NCBI RefSeq assembly: GCF_004785665.1
Contig: NZ_SRPJ01000002.1
Span: forward strand, 310,001-374,000
Direction: 5' to 3'
Origin: Staphylococcus pragensis
GTDB taxonomy: Bacteria > Bacillota > Bacilli > Staphylococcales > Staphylococcaceae
DNA: 64,000 nucleotides
Below, one piece after another: positions 44,191 to 52,644 of the stretch (position 1 is its first letter; the number at the start of each line of letters is the position of its first letter). The notes beneath the pieces were generated by a model. That model was not told the DNA's origin. It searched no databases and saw only the letters and a list, made by a program, of their open reading frames with translations. The translations under genes and the position numbers were made by a program.

Positions 44191-44529
44191 ATGAATACAG
44201 AAATGTTTAAAGCATTTAAAGAATTAGAATATGCAGTTGAGAAAGTAGAATTTATAAAAGAAGAAATTAATAGATTAAATCAAGTAACAAAAGATTTAAG
44301 TGAGAAGATTAAAGAATATAGAAAAAACGAAGATAATAACGAAGCTAATGCAATTTCGACAGTGGTAATAGATATTGTCAAAATTGAAAATGATAATTTG
44401 TTTAAAAAAATGAATGAAGCTTTAGAAGAATTTAAGCAAAAAGCTCAAAGATTTGAAAATATATGCTTTTTCAATGGTATAAGTCTTCAATTTGGATTAA
44501 GTGATAAAGTTATTAAATTTGATAAATAG
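44191..44529 (+). CDS. Coiled-coil protein, unknown function
   Basis: A 112-residue charged protein, helical with heptad pattern over residues 10-50 and again 70-95. TAGGAGG upstream. I do not recognise the family. Part of the rightward early operon between the Bro and replication genes. Confidence 0.65.
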   Translation: MNTEMFKAFKELEYAVEKVEFIKEEINRLNQVTKDLSEKIKEYRKNEDNNEANAISTVVIDIVKIENDNLFKKMNEALEEFKQKAQRFENICFFNGISLQFGLSDKVIKFDK

Positions 44530-44540
44530 GAGTAGATAAA

Positions 44541-44882
44541 ATGAGAGAATTAAATTTTTATATTGACGAAATGAAAACAGAAGTTATTGATGCAGATTTA
44601 AAAACAAAAATAAACACTGTAATAACAATGATTGGCGAACATATGGAAAGTAAAGAAAATTACATGGATAGTTTAATAGCTGACGGAAAGCATATGGAAG
44701 TGTATTGCGTTAAGGAATACTATCAAAATGACTATGTAGTAATGGCAGTGCTTAACTCAATTTTAAAAGATATAGATTTTATGCAAAAAGAAATAGCAAC
44801 TCATCATAGTAATGCTTTAGATAAATTAGAAGCGTCTCCTATCTCCACCGACCAAAGCGAAATAGAAAACGCTGATAAGTAG
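44541..44882 (+). CDS. Hypothetical helical protein of the early operon
   Basis: A 113-residue acidic protein (starts MRELNFYIDEMKTEVIDADL) without recognisable motifs; Met-rich and probably all helical. It begins 11 bases after the previous gene with TAGGAG. Confidence 0.6.
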   Translation: MRELNFYIDEMKTEVIDADLKTKINTVITMIGEHMESKENYMDSLIADGKHMEVYCVKEYYQNDYVVMAVLNSILKDIDFMQKEIATHHSNALDKLEASPISTDQSEIENADK

Positions 44883-44922
44883 TTTTGAAACAAACTAAAA
44901 ATCTAACTGAAAGGATAACACT

Positions 44923-45246
44923 ATGAGTGATATAAAACAATCAAACAAACAACCTAATTACTACTCTATTTTACCTGCAAACGTAAGATATGACAATCGT
45001 CTTAATGATAGCGAGAGAGTAATATTTGCAGAAATAACTGCATTTAGTAATGAATATGGCTATTGTACTGCTAGCGATGATTATTTCACTAGCTTGTACG
45101 GTCATAATGAATTAACGATATTAAACAGAATTAACCATTTAAGAAAACTAGGTTACTTAAAGATCACATATAAGTATATAGATAACGTATTACAAAGACA
45201 GATAGCACCAGTGTTATATGAAAGTGAGGGCGGTAACTATGAGTGA
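44923..45246 (+). CDS. Replisome-organizer-like winged-helix protein
   Basis: A 107-residue protein resembling the N-terminal domain of phage replication initiators (NYYSILPANVRYDNRLNDSERVIFAEITAF, then CTASDDYFTSLYG). Its stop codon lies within the start of the next gene, which carries a related fold, so the two may act as a pair or come from one split initiator. Likely DNA binding at the element origin. Confidence 0.7.
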   Translation: MSDIKQSNKQPNYYSILPANVRYDNRLNDSERVIFAEITAFSNEYGYCTASDDYFTSLYGHNELTILNRINHLRKLGYLKITYKYIDNVLQRQIAPVLYESEGGNYE

Positions 45247-46351
45247 TAGATTAATTGATGTTACAGGTGGATATGGAACAATTTATAAGCAAGTCATGAA
45301 AGAGCCTAAATTAAGTATCGAAGCTAAAGCGATATATTGCTACTTATCTTCTTATGCTGGAGGTAAAAACATAGCTTTTCCTAGTGTAAGCCTTATTTGT
45401 CACGAATTAAATATAAGTAAAAACCGCTTCTATAAGCATAGAAATGAATTAGTTGATAAACAAATTATTTCAGTAAAGAGAGAGCGTACTGAAAACGGGT
45501 TTAGCAAAAATATTTATACAATCAATCATCATTTCGTATGTCGCAGTTTTGAAGATATACAAAATGTAGACATACAAAACGTAGATATAAGAAACGTAGA
45601 CATACAAAATAAAGACACTAAGAATAACAGTATTAAGAAAAACAATTATAAGAATAACAGGGAGAAGAAAAACAGTAGTAGTAGTTACGACACAACAACA
45701 GCTTACGACTTTCTTTTGGATAATTTTTTTGAAATGCAAAACACTAATAAACAAAAAGAAGTAAGCAATCTCTTACAAGATATTAAAGATAATACGCTAG
45801 ATGTAGTAAAGGTAGCTACTAACTACTGTAAGGAAAATAATAAAGGGCTTAACTACTTTATAGCAGTAATTAAAAACTGGATAGCTGATAATGTAGATAC
45901 TAAAGAGAAAGCACTAGCTAAAGTGACACCTAACAATAAGAAACATAATAAAACTGATGAAGTATTTGCAGCAATGGAAAAAGAGCTAAACACTAACGAA
46001 AATGAAAGACAAACAATACATGAAGCGGATAATGTTTTTACATTTTATGAAAATAATGGATTTGGTCGTCTTAATTCTACAATCGTAGAAAAGATAGACG
46101 CATGGAGAGAAGATTTCAACGGTAATGACGATATAGTCATTGAAGCGTTAAAAGAAGCGATTAACAATAACGTTTATAAGTGGGCGTATGTGAATAGCAT
46201 TTTGGTTAGTTGGTATCAAGAGGGCATTAATTCAGTTAAAGATATTGAAGCACGTAAGAAGCAAAGAAATAAATTGAATAATAATAAATCATTTTTAGAT
46301 CGTTTAGCAGATGATGAAGAAGAAAACTCACAATATAGCGAATTATTTTAA
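45239..46351 (+). CDS. Replication initiator (DnaD-like organization)
   Basis: A 370-residue protein. The N-terminal winged-helix domain (LSIEAKAIYCYLSSYAGGKNIAFPSVSLICHELNIS region) is followed by an Asn/Lys-rich linker near residues 115-150 and C-terminal helical domains (YENNGFGRLNSTIVEKIDAW, DnaD-like). It overlaps the preceding gene by eight bases and is followed by a DnaC-type loader. This is the usual initiator-loader pair for theta replication of phages and satellites. Confidence 0.8.
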   Translation: MSDRLIDVTGGYGTIYKQVMKEPKLSIEAKAIYCYLSSYAGGKNIAFPSVSLICHELNISKNRFYKHRNELVDKQIISVKRERTENGFSKNIYTINHHFVCRSFEDIQNVDIQNVDIRNVDIQNKDTKNNSIKKNNYKNNREKKNSSSSYDTTTAYDFLLDNFFEMQNTNKQKEVSNLLQDIKDNTLDVVKVATNYCKENNKGLNYFIAVIKNWIADNVDTKEKALAKVTPNNKKHNKTDEVFAAMEKELNTNENERQTIHEADNVFTFYENNGFGRLNSTIVEKIDAWREDFNGNDDIVIEALKEAINNNVYKWAYVNSILVSWYQEGINSVKDIEARKKQRNKLNNNKSFLDRLADDEEENSQYSELF

Positions 46352-46362
46352 GGAGTGATTGC

Positions 46363-47148
46363 ATGAAAAGTATTACTGATATTGACTTAATGAAGAAGTT
46401 ACACAATAAAGTGATTGATATGCAACTTGACCTTAAATGTAGTAGATGTGGCAATAGATACGATTATTATAAGTTTGATAACGGACAAGAGGAGCGTATC
46501 GGGTGCGATTGCTTCATGATTGAGAAAGCAAAAGAAAGTACAAGTAATTATAAAGCAAAACAGAAGCGGTTAGATATTGAAAGAGTATTTAAACAATCAA
46601 TGCTTAATGATGACTTATTAAAGGCTCATTTCGATAACTACAAACCTACTAATTCTGAGTTGTTAGAAGCTAAACAAATCATGCAGAAGTATGCTGCGAA
46701 CTTCTCACTAGATAATCCAACTTCTTTATTACTTCATGGAACATATGGAATTGGTAAAAGTCATTTAGCAATGTCTATTGTAAAAGAAGTGAAGAAAAAA
46801 GGTTATACAGCTTTATTTATTGATGTAACAGAACTCATTACAGCATATAGAGATACCTATACAAAAACATCAGACGTGACAGAGAAACAACTCGATCAGC
46901 TTATTAAAGACGTAGATTTACTTGTGATAGATGATTACGGTACATCACTAACCAATTATGGATTAAGTAAGATGTTTAATGTAGCTAACTTGAGAACTGG
47001 AAAACACAATATTATTACTACTAACAATACAGCAAGAGAATTAACGTTAATTAAAGATAGTAAGAAGATATTTAGCCGACTAATGAAGAATACTCAGATA
47101 CTTAAAATGCACGGTGCAGATTATCGGTTAAAAGACTTTCATTCATAA
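46363..47148 (+). CDS. DnaC/IstB-like helicase-loader ATPase
   Basis: A 261-residue AAA+ protein. The N-terminal zinc module has Cys26, Cys29, Cys48 and Cys50. Walker A GTYGIGKS is at 126-133, Walker B LLVIDDYGT with Asp190-Asp191, and there is an NTSR-type sensor region (IITTNNTARELT). Loads the host DnaB/DnaC helicase at the origin. Downstream of and coupled to the initiator gene. Confidence 0.88.
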   Translation: MKSITDIDLMKKLHNKVIDMQLDLKCSRCGNRYDYYKFDNGQEERIGCDCFMIEKAKESTSNYKAKQKRLDIERVFKQSMLNDDLLKAHFDNYKPTNSELLEAKQIMQKYAANFSLDNPTSLLLHGTYGIGKSHLAMSIVKEVKKKGYTALFIDVTELITAYRDTYTKTSDVTEKQLDQLIKDVDLLVIDDYGTSLTNYGLSKMFNVANLRTGKHNIITTNNTARELTLIKDSKKIFSRLMKNTQILKMHGADYRLKDFHS

Positions 47149-47151
47149 ATA

Positions 47152-47190
47152 AAGTTACGGGCTATTATGTCCGTGACTTCTTTTCGTATT
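47152..47190 (+). terminator. Hairpin after the loader gene
   Basis: GTTACGGGC pairs with GTCCGTGAC and is followed by TTCTTTT; a moderate terminator. The rest of 47191-47437 is A/T-rich with inverted repeats (TCTAAAAT with ATTTTAGA) and a likely promoter. Confidence 0.6.
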
Positions 47191-47331
47191 TAAGGAGGGG
47201 CTGAAATACCCCGTATAGTTAGTAAGATTTAAGTAATCGCTTGATAACATTTTTATAACCAAATTCTAGAAACTAAAAATTTAAAATAGAATTAATCATT
47301 TTAAAGCCTATTTTAGAGCATTAATTAAAAA

Positions 47332-47360
47332 TTGATATAAGTTAATAGTATAAGTATATA
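47332..47360 (+). promoter_or_regulatory. Promoter before the 222-residue gene
   Basis: TTGATA and TATATA separated by 17 bp, about 80 bases before the start codon, in a gene-free A/T-rich stretch. Confidence 0.45.
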
Positions 47361-47437
47361 AGTCTTCTAAAATGAGCTATTACAGTGCTTAAAATTGATT
47401 TTAGAACATCTTTAATTGAAAAGAGGGTTAAAGAGAT

Positions 47438-48106
47438 ATGAAAGTATTAGAAAAAGAAAATAAAGCAATCATTGACGCATGGAATGTATTATTTGAAGAT
47501 AACGACTATCAAACGCTCATTAAAGAGTTAGATAGCTTTCTTGATGAAACTAAAGCACTTAGAGAAGCGGGATATAGTAATAGTGAGATAGACAAACAAC
47601 AGTTATCTAAAATATATAAGTTAGAGAATGGATTTAAGGAATTTGCAGTAAGTAAATTACAAAGTATTAACGATCAATTATGTATTATGCAAAATGAAGC
47701 ACTAGAGCAAGATATAGACAATCCACATGCTGAAATTATTAAGCGACAAGATTTACAAGCAAGACTATCACTAATAACTAATGATGAAGCGATTGCTCTT
47801 ATAAAACACTTAGCACCAACTGACACTAAAATATATGAGATATATCTATATGAGAACTTAATAAATAACCGCTTCAATGAGTTGGAGAAGAAGCATATAG
47901 CAAAAGACTTCGAGAAACTTAAAGAAAAGGTGTTATATCCTTATTCAGATGAGATTGAATATAAAAGGTTAGTAAGTGAAAGAAACACGTTAAACACGCT
48001 TAAAATGAATTATTTAGGCATACCAGCAACTAAAGATGAAGCGGGCTATATTGGTGTACGTTCAGTTAAACAACGTTACTTAGATGTACTAAGCAATAAT
48101 GAATAG
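47438..48106 (+). CDS. Hypothetical helical protein of the element
   Basis: A 222-residue charged, helical protein with no recognised motif. It begins a second rightward operon of three genes that ends in a sigma-like regulator. Start ATG has AAGAGAG weakly upstream. It contains two Chi-like GAAGCGG heptamers in codons for Glu-Ala-Gly. Confidence 0.65.
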   Translation: MKVLEKENKAIIDAWNVLFEDNDYQTLIKELDSFLDETKALREAGYSNSEIDKQQLSKIYKLENGFKEFAVSKLQSINDQLCIMQNEALEQDIDNPHAEIIKRQDLQARLSLITNDEAIALIKHLAPTDTKIYEIYLYENLINNRFNELEKKHIAKDFEKLKEKVLYPYSDEIEYKRLVSERNTLNTLKMNYLGIPATKDEAGYIGVRSVKQRYLDVLSNNE

Positions 48107-48116
48107 GAGTGTATGA

Positions 48117-48560
48117 ATGAATATTAAACGAGTGAAACATTGTTTATATTACCGTGAAGCAAAGATAACAGAATATGCACTATTAACTGAATTTAGTCCG
48201 CAGTTTATAAATTCAAAGATAAAAGGTATCAAATTGCAAATAGAAGCAATGTATTACTTAAATATCTCTCATTCATCTTCTAGTGATGTGTTTGGGTTTG
48301 TATCAGTATCATATCCATTAGAGAAACTTGTTATACATATACTAGAAGAAAAGGCTAAGCTAAACGCATATATTAAAAGATCAAGTAAGAAGCTAGCATT
48401 ATTTAAAGAAGTGGTTAAAGGATATACTCCAAGTGAACAAAAAGAAATAATGTATTATATTCGTTCTAATGGTGCAGCAGTAGATAGTGAACTGATTAAC
48501 CGTTTAAGATGTGATTTATATAAAGCCATTCATTCACATAAAGTGGGTGTTAAGGTGTGA
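48117..48560 (+). CDS. Hypothetical protein of the element
   Basis: A 147-residue protein with basic patches (MNIKRVKHCLYYREAKITEY) and a KGYTPSEQKEIMYYIR segment that could be a DNA-contacting helix. Its TGA overlaps the GTG start of the next gene. Position before a sigma-like gene suggests a phage-type regulatory protein; not identified. Confidence 0.6.
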   Translation: MNIKRVKHCLYYREAKITEYALLTEFSPQFINSKIKGIKLQIEAMYYLNISHSSSSDVFGFVSVSYPLEKLVIHILEEKAKLNAYIKRSSKKLALFKEVVKGYTPSEQKEIMYYIRSNGAAVDSELINRLRCDLYKAIHSHKVGVKV

Positions 48561-48898
48561 AGTATGATAGAGAAGCGATTAAACGATTTGTAAAAGAATA
48601 TCATAATACGACTACGATTGATGTTAAAGAGAGTGAGTTAAATATTGATAACTTCTTTGAAATTAATGATGAAGTTGAAGCGGTAGAAGTCAATGATAAT
48701 ATCGACAATCAAATCTTTTTTAATGAACTAGAGCAAATTGTAGATAGAGTGGGAACAGATAAAGAGTACTTTGTATTTTATTTATTGTGTCAGGGTAAGT
48801 CGTTAAACGAAGTAGGAAAGGTATTTAATCTTTCGGGAGAACGTATTAGACAAATGTATAACGGTTTGTTAGATAAAATTGTAAATGAAGCTAGTTAA
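48557..48898 (+). CDS. Sigma-70 region-4-like regulator
   Basis: A 113-residue protein whose C-terminal GKSLNEVGKVFNLSGERIRQMYNGLLDKI matches the helix-turn-helix of sigma region 4. The N-terminal half is acidic. GTG start, coupled to the gene before. Proteins like this in staphylococcal phages and satellites drive packaging-module transcription. The next feature downstream is the GC-rich cos-like tract, not a terminase gene. Confidence 0.75.
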   Translation: MKYDREAIKRFVKEYHNTTTIDVKESELNIDNFFEINDEVEAVEVNDNIDNQIFFNELEQIVDRVGTDKEYFVFYLLCQGKSLNEVGKVFNLSGERIRQMYNGLLDKIVNEAS

Positions 48899-48935
48899 TC
48901 CCCCCACTCTAAACATTTAAAGCGTAAAAGTGTTA

Positions 48936-49083
48936 TTGGAGAACGGCGAGGGGTGTCTACTCTCCAAATTTATTATTTTTTCACGCGTGAGGGGGTGGGG
49001 TATCAAATAAGAGTGTAATCCATCATGAAATTGTTGGAAAATGTTGGACAAATTCAAACAGGGGCGTTCAAATCCCCCCGCCT
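48936..49083. other. GC-rich cos-like region
   Basis: TTGGAGA and TCTCCAA (48936-48942, 48961-48967) bracket ACGGCGAGGGGTGTCTAC. The palindrome TCACGCGTGA and GGGGGTGGGG follow (48981-49000), then AGGGGCG and CCCCCCGCC (49060-49083). These G tracts stand out in an A/T-rich element. Symmetric arms around a G-rich core, after a late regulator, suggest a packaging (cos) site; the first hairpin could instead be a terminator. Confidence 0.45.
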
Positions 49084-49239
49084 AGTATTGTTATTTTGTT
49101 ATATCGCTTGTTCACTTTTTTTTCAGTGAAAGTATCAATAAGACTTTAAAAATGTGGGGAAATGTTGGGTATTTTTTATATAAGAGTGTTGAAAAATTTA
49201 GGAAAGGTTTTGAGAGATAACCTAGAAAATCCTAGCTTA

Positions 49240-49278
49240 AAAAGGGTACTTACTCAATTTCGAGTAGGTGCTTTTTGG
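49240..49278 (+). terminator. Hairpin with T run in the non-coding region
   Basis: AAAAAGGGTACTTACTC pairs with GAGTAGGTGCTTTTT. No gene precedes it for 340 bases, so either it ends read-through or a small RNA is made from 48.9-49.28 kb. Confidence 0.6.
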
Positions 49279-49289
49279 TTAGACTTTTT

Positions 49290-50430
49290 TGTGTGACCAA
49301 AATTATTGCTCAAAAAAGAGTTTAAAAATATTTAAGTTAATCATTTTTGATTAAGTTAAGGTATTAGTCATTAATGTCTAAAAGTATAAAAGTATGCGAT
49401 TATTTTTGGACGTGTACTTTTAATTTATGCTAAATAATGCAAATTTTTGAAGGGGTTTAATTGTCTTTAACGTGAGTTATATCAATGTATCTAGCAAATT
49501 TTAAAATTTAAAAATTAACATCAAGAAAAAGAGAGTAATTAAGCAAAGGAACGACATTAACGACGGGTTAAAAAAGAACATAGTCATTTTTGACTTTATA
49601 CCTTTAATTAACTTTAATTTTCGAGAGATTTAAAACTATATAGAAACTATGAGCTTCTTAGTGTAGAAAATGATTATTAAGTTTAATAATTAAAATCAAC
49701 TAAAATACTATATATTACTGCATTTCATATTAGGTTTTCTTAGGTAGTTGAATGTTAAGTATTGTTAAGCTGCTTTGAATAAGTGGGTGCTAAATGATGA
49801 AAAATGATGAAGAATTTTAAAGAGTAAAAGGGTTATAAAGTGATGAGAAAAGGTAGAGGTAATCGAGTTTTTAGTGAGTAGATAGTAAATTTGATTTCTA
49901 TAAAAAATAAGACTATCCAATTTTGGATTGTCCTTTAATACATCTGAAATAATTAGCAGCGTCCAAATTTGGACTTTGCAAAAATCCAAAGGTAGAGCAA
50001 ATATAAAATGTACAAGGTTTATACAAAGTAAGTAAAAAATAGTGCGATTTTGGATAGGTACAAAAATTTATGTAACGAAAAATCGGAAGGTTTTCGTAAG
50101 GTAGTCAAAAAATGGGAAGATTTTGGGAAGGTAGTAAAAAATAATAAGGTTATATAAAGGTTACAGAGAAATAAACGTAAGTTTTCGTAAGGTAGCAGTG
50201 TTTTTTAAGCCTATTTAAACCACTTAACGTATATTAGGTATAAAGTATCAATACCGCTATTAGAGGCTTTCTAAAACGCTCTCTGAAGCTTATAAGAGAT
50301 AAACCGCTTCTATATGTTAAAACCTTACATTTACTTATTCAATACAAAGATTAATTAGCTTATATATTCTATAATTAGTACTAGGTACTAAAATGACTTT
50401 AAAAAACTTGAAATATAGAGGGGTATTACT
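49290..50430. other. Gene-free, A/T-rich probable replication origin region
   Basis: No convincing gene in about 1.1 kb; a minus-strand frame at 49765-49989 has no ribosome site. It holds palindromes ATCCAATTTTGGAT (49915-49928) and GTCCAAATTTGGAC (49961-49974), further TCCAAA/TTTGGA elements, and tandem repeats at 50084-50215. With the replication genes just upstream, this is the best candidate origin. Inference only. Confidence 0.5.
50084..50216. repeat. Iteron-like direct repeats
   Basis: Two tandem units of about 30 bp (GGAAGGTTTTCGTAAGGTAG at 50085 and GGGAAGATTTTGGGAAGGTA at 50114, each followed by A-rich spacer), then a third copy with TTTTCGTAAGGTAG near 50182-50195. Confidence 0.6.
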
Positions 50431-50796
50431 TTGCTAACGATTGAAAGACACGATATTAAGAAATTAGAGGACTATATAGAACATATAGAGCAGTATCGCA
50501 AAGAAATGAAGTTTACATACTTTGAATTGCTAAATAATACTAATAGCGAAACAAACAACATAGGTATGAAAAATAAATATGAAAGATTATGTAATATTGT
50601 TAATGGTGTAGATCAACTCATAAATGAAGCGGACAACGAAACCAAAGAAATTATGCGTTTTAGATATTGGGAGTGTCCGATTGGTTGTTATGAGTGGCAA
50701 GATATAGCCGACTACTTCGGTATAAGTAAAACAAGCATGCTGCGTAAACGTGACGCTATAATCAGACGTTTAGCAACGCTTATAGGATATGTGTAA
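50431..50796 (+). CDS. RinA/ArpU-like phage transcription activator
   Basis: A 121-residue protein with a helical N-terminus and a C-terminal helix-turn-helix (EWQDIADYFGISKTSMLRKRDAIIRRLA), the layout of RinA-type late activators of staphylococcal phages. TTG start with AGAGGGG eight bases upstream. It is the last phage-like gene before the cargo region; the packaging genes that normally follow such a protein are absent. Confidence 0.65.
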   Translation: MLTIERHDIKKLEDYIEHIEQYRKEMKFTYFELLNNTNSETNNIGMKNKYERLCNIVNGVDQLINEADNETKEIMRFRYWECPIGCYEWQDIADYFGISKTSMLRKRDAIIRRLATLIGYV

Positions 50797-50994
50797 AGTT
50801 TAATTATGATTAAGTACTAAATAAGAGTTTAATTTGTTAGTATCTAAAGTAAAGGTTTGTTTTTCTGATTTTTAAATTTAGCTCATATTTGCGTTTTAAG
50901 AGCTGTTAAATAAAATATATATGAAATTCTCTAAATGCTCTAAAAAGTATCTTAAATTTGCAAATAAGGGTATTTAAAAGGAGAGATTTAAATC

Positions 50995-51156
50995 ATGAAA
51001 ATAAGTCAGTGGATAATAAGTTTAGTAGTTGGAATTTTGATATTTTTAGTTGTTTTTTTTATAGGAGATAACTCATTCTCTGTGGCTTTATTATGTGGAG
51101 TTGTTGGTTTTATTGGTAATGCGTTAATTGGTTGGAATGCTAGACGAAAAATGTAA
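50995..51156 (+). CDS. Small membrane peptide, slot A1
   Basis: A 53-residue peptide (MKISQWIISLVVGILIFLVV, ending GWNARRKM) with two hydrophobic segments. An AAAAGGAGAG site is eight bases upstream. Not recognised. It sits between the shared leader and middle spacer of module A. Confidence 0.6.
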   Translation: MKISQWIISLVVGILIFLVVFFIGDNSFSVALLCGVVGFIGNALIGWNARRKM

Positions 51157-51255
51157 GTCATGCATATATGTCGAGAAAATTTATTGATGTTGAGTGGAAC
51201 TATTTTGGAATAAAGCAATTTTATTTTTTGAGAAGAAAACAAAAGGAGTTTTTAC

Positions 51256-51402
51256 ATGCAATTCGGAAATTACAAAATTGATTCGTTTTACTTAATTATG
51301 ATTATAGGTTTTTTAGTTACTTCTTTATTTTTTCCATTTATGCTTTTATCTGTTCTTGTCTTATTGATTATTGGTTTAGAAAAAGTTGATAAAGAGGGTT
51401 AA
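51256..51402 (+). CDS. Small membrane peptide, slot A2
   Basis: A 48-residue peptide (MQFGNYKIDSFYLIMIIGFL, ending LEKVDKEG) with one long or two short hydrophobic helices. AAAAGGAG upstream. It occupies the slot that in module B holds the MepB-family gene. Confidence 0.6.
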   Translation: MQFGNYKIDSFYLIMIIGFLVTSLFFPFMLLSVLVLLIIGLEKVDKEG

Positions 51403-51653
51403 TTTTTGGTTTTGCTTTTTGAAACGAGTTTCTTCTTGTCTTGATACTATGTAGAAATCATTTTTTAAAAATATGAATAGATACTGATATATCAATGTTT
51501 CTCTTTGCTTTTTTATATTTTAAGAGACGTTAAATAGTTCATAAACTATATAGAATACCCTAAATGCTCTAAAAAGTATCTTAAAATTGCAAATAAGGGT
51601 ATTTTAAAATTCAATAACTCTTGTAATAAAATATTAAAAAAAGGAGTTTTTTT

Positions 51654-51752
51654 ATGAATGCTGGTTTGTTTTTGATAATTGCTATTTGTTGTGGTTTGTT
51701 ACCAATTATAATTTCTGTAAACGAAAAAAATAAGAAGAATAAAAAGAGGTAG
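51654..51752 (+). CDS. Small hydrophobic peptide, slot B1
   Basis: A 32-residue peptide: a hydrophobic segment (MNAGLFLIIAICCGLLPIII) followed by a very basic tail (EKNKKNKKR). AAAAAAGGAG upstream. The form recalls membrane toxins of type I systems or holin-like peptides, but size and charge alone do not prove that. Confidence 0.55.
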   Translation: MNAGLFLIIAICCGLLPIIISVNEKNKKNKKR

Positions 51753-51912
51753 AACACGCATTTATACCGAGAAACTTATTGTACGTTGAGAAGAACTGTT
51801 AATTAAATTACAAATATATATAGTGAATGTACTATCCGACAATTCGTTGATTTTGGTTTAATAAAGCATTTAGAATAAAGCAATGTTGATTTATGAATTT
51901 TTGAGTAGAAGG

Positions 51913-52422
51913 GAGTTTTTTATGAATAGTAATTATATTTCTATCGCTTTTTTAAATGAAATACCATTGTTTGATCGTAACTTTTCTTTGATAAAACATG
52001 AATTTGAACAATGGAATCAAGAGTATGAGGCTTTTAATTTTGAGTTCAATGGAGTTGAATTTAAAAGTCGATTAGCTAAAAAAACTCCTAAAAAATCAGG
52101 TTATTTTGTTGCGTTTTGGTGCAAGAATGAAATTAATAAAAACAGACCTTTTAATTTTGACGAATCAAAAGATAAGTTAATTATTAATATTTTAGATGAA
52201 TCTAAAAAAGGTCAATTTATATTTCCTAAAGAGCTATTAGTTAAAAAAGGAATTATTAGTTCGGAAAAACATAAAGGAAAAATGGCTATTCGTGTTTATC
52301 CTAGTTGGGAACAAAGTTTAAATAAAACAGCAGTTAGTACTCAAAAATGGCAAATCCCGTATTTTTTAGATTTTAGTAAGGGTTTTGATAAGAAAAAAAT
52401 TAAGGAATTATATTTAGGTTGA
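51913..52422 (+). CDS. MepB-family protein
   Basis: About 169 residues from ATG 51922 (MNSNYISIAFLNEIPLFDRN); AAGGGAG sits just upstream. It has the MepB family pattern: FKSRLAKKTPKKSGYFVAFW, PFNF, GQFIFPKELLVKKGI and RVYPSWEQSLNKTA-x-STQKWQIPYF. MepB is the third gene of the staphylococcal mepRAB efflux operon and its role is not settled. Here it stands without mepR or mepA as cargo of a mobile element. Coordinates include the start region. Confidence 0.75.
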   Translation, partial: EFFMNSNYISIAFLNEIPLFDRNFSLIKHEFEQWNQEYEAFNFEFNGVEFKSRLAKKTPKKSGYFVAFWCKNEINKNRPFNFDESKDKLIINILDESKKGQFIFPKELLVKKGIISSEKHKGKMAIRVYPSWEQSLNKTAVSTQKWQIPYFLDFSKGFDKKKIKELYLG

Positions 52423-52600
52423 GTTTGGTTTTAGAAACGAGTTTTTTCGTGTTTTGATGTTAATACTAAGATGAAAATAAATGTAAGTGTGACGTTTATT
52501 TATAAAAAGTAAGCGTTTTCTATTTACATTTAGAGCCTTTTATAAGATAATAACCGTAGCTACTAAAATTTACTACTCAAAATCGAGTATCCTTTAAAAT

Positions 52601-52628
52601 GACTGTATCCGTTGGGTGCAGTCTTTTT
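52601..52628 (+). terminator. Terminator after the MepB-family gene
   Basis: GACTGTATCC pairs with GGGTGCAGTC around GTT, followed by T5. Ends module B. Confidence 0.8.
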
Positions 52629-52644
52629 GTTTATAACTTGTCAA

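Larger units (their letters stand above)
50892..51450 (+). repeat. Cargo module A
   Basis: First of two parallel modules. Shared parts: a leader whose last 44 bp (50932-50975) match 51561-51604 at 43 positions, a middle spacer (51159-51201 and the AATAAAGCAAT block to 51255) and a trailer with GAAACGAGTTT (51406-51450). The two genes in its slots differ from those in module B. Confidence 0.7.
51517..52480 (+). repeat. Cargo module B
   Basis: Second module: the same leader (51517-51605), the same spacer (51755-51797 and 51870-51923) and the same trailer (52423-52480) as module A. It surrounds a 32-residue peptide gene and the MepB-family gene. Flanks are similar but coding parts unrelated. 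Confidence 0.7.

Noticed and set aside
49060..49083. tRNA/tmRNA 3'-end-like sequence (GGGGCGTTCAAATCCCCCCGCC)
   Set aside because: It resembles a T-arm, but the T-stem has a C-C mismatch, no acceptor or anticodon arm is found upstream, and no CCA-like end follows. Kept only as part of the GC-rich tract.
49765..49989. 74-residue minus-strand frame in the origin region
   Set aside because: No ribosome site, crosses both TCCAA palindromes, composition matches non-coding A/T-rich DNA.
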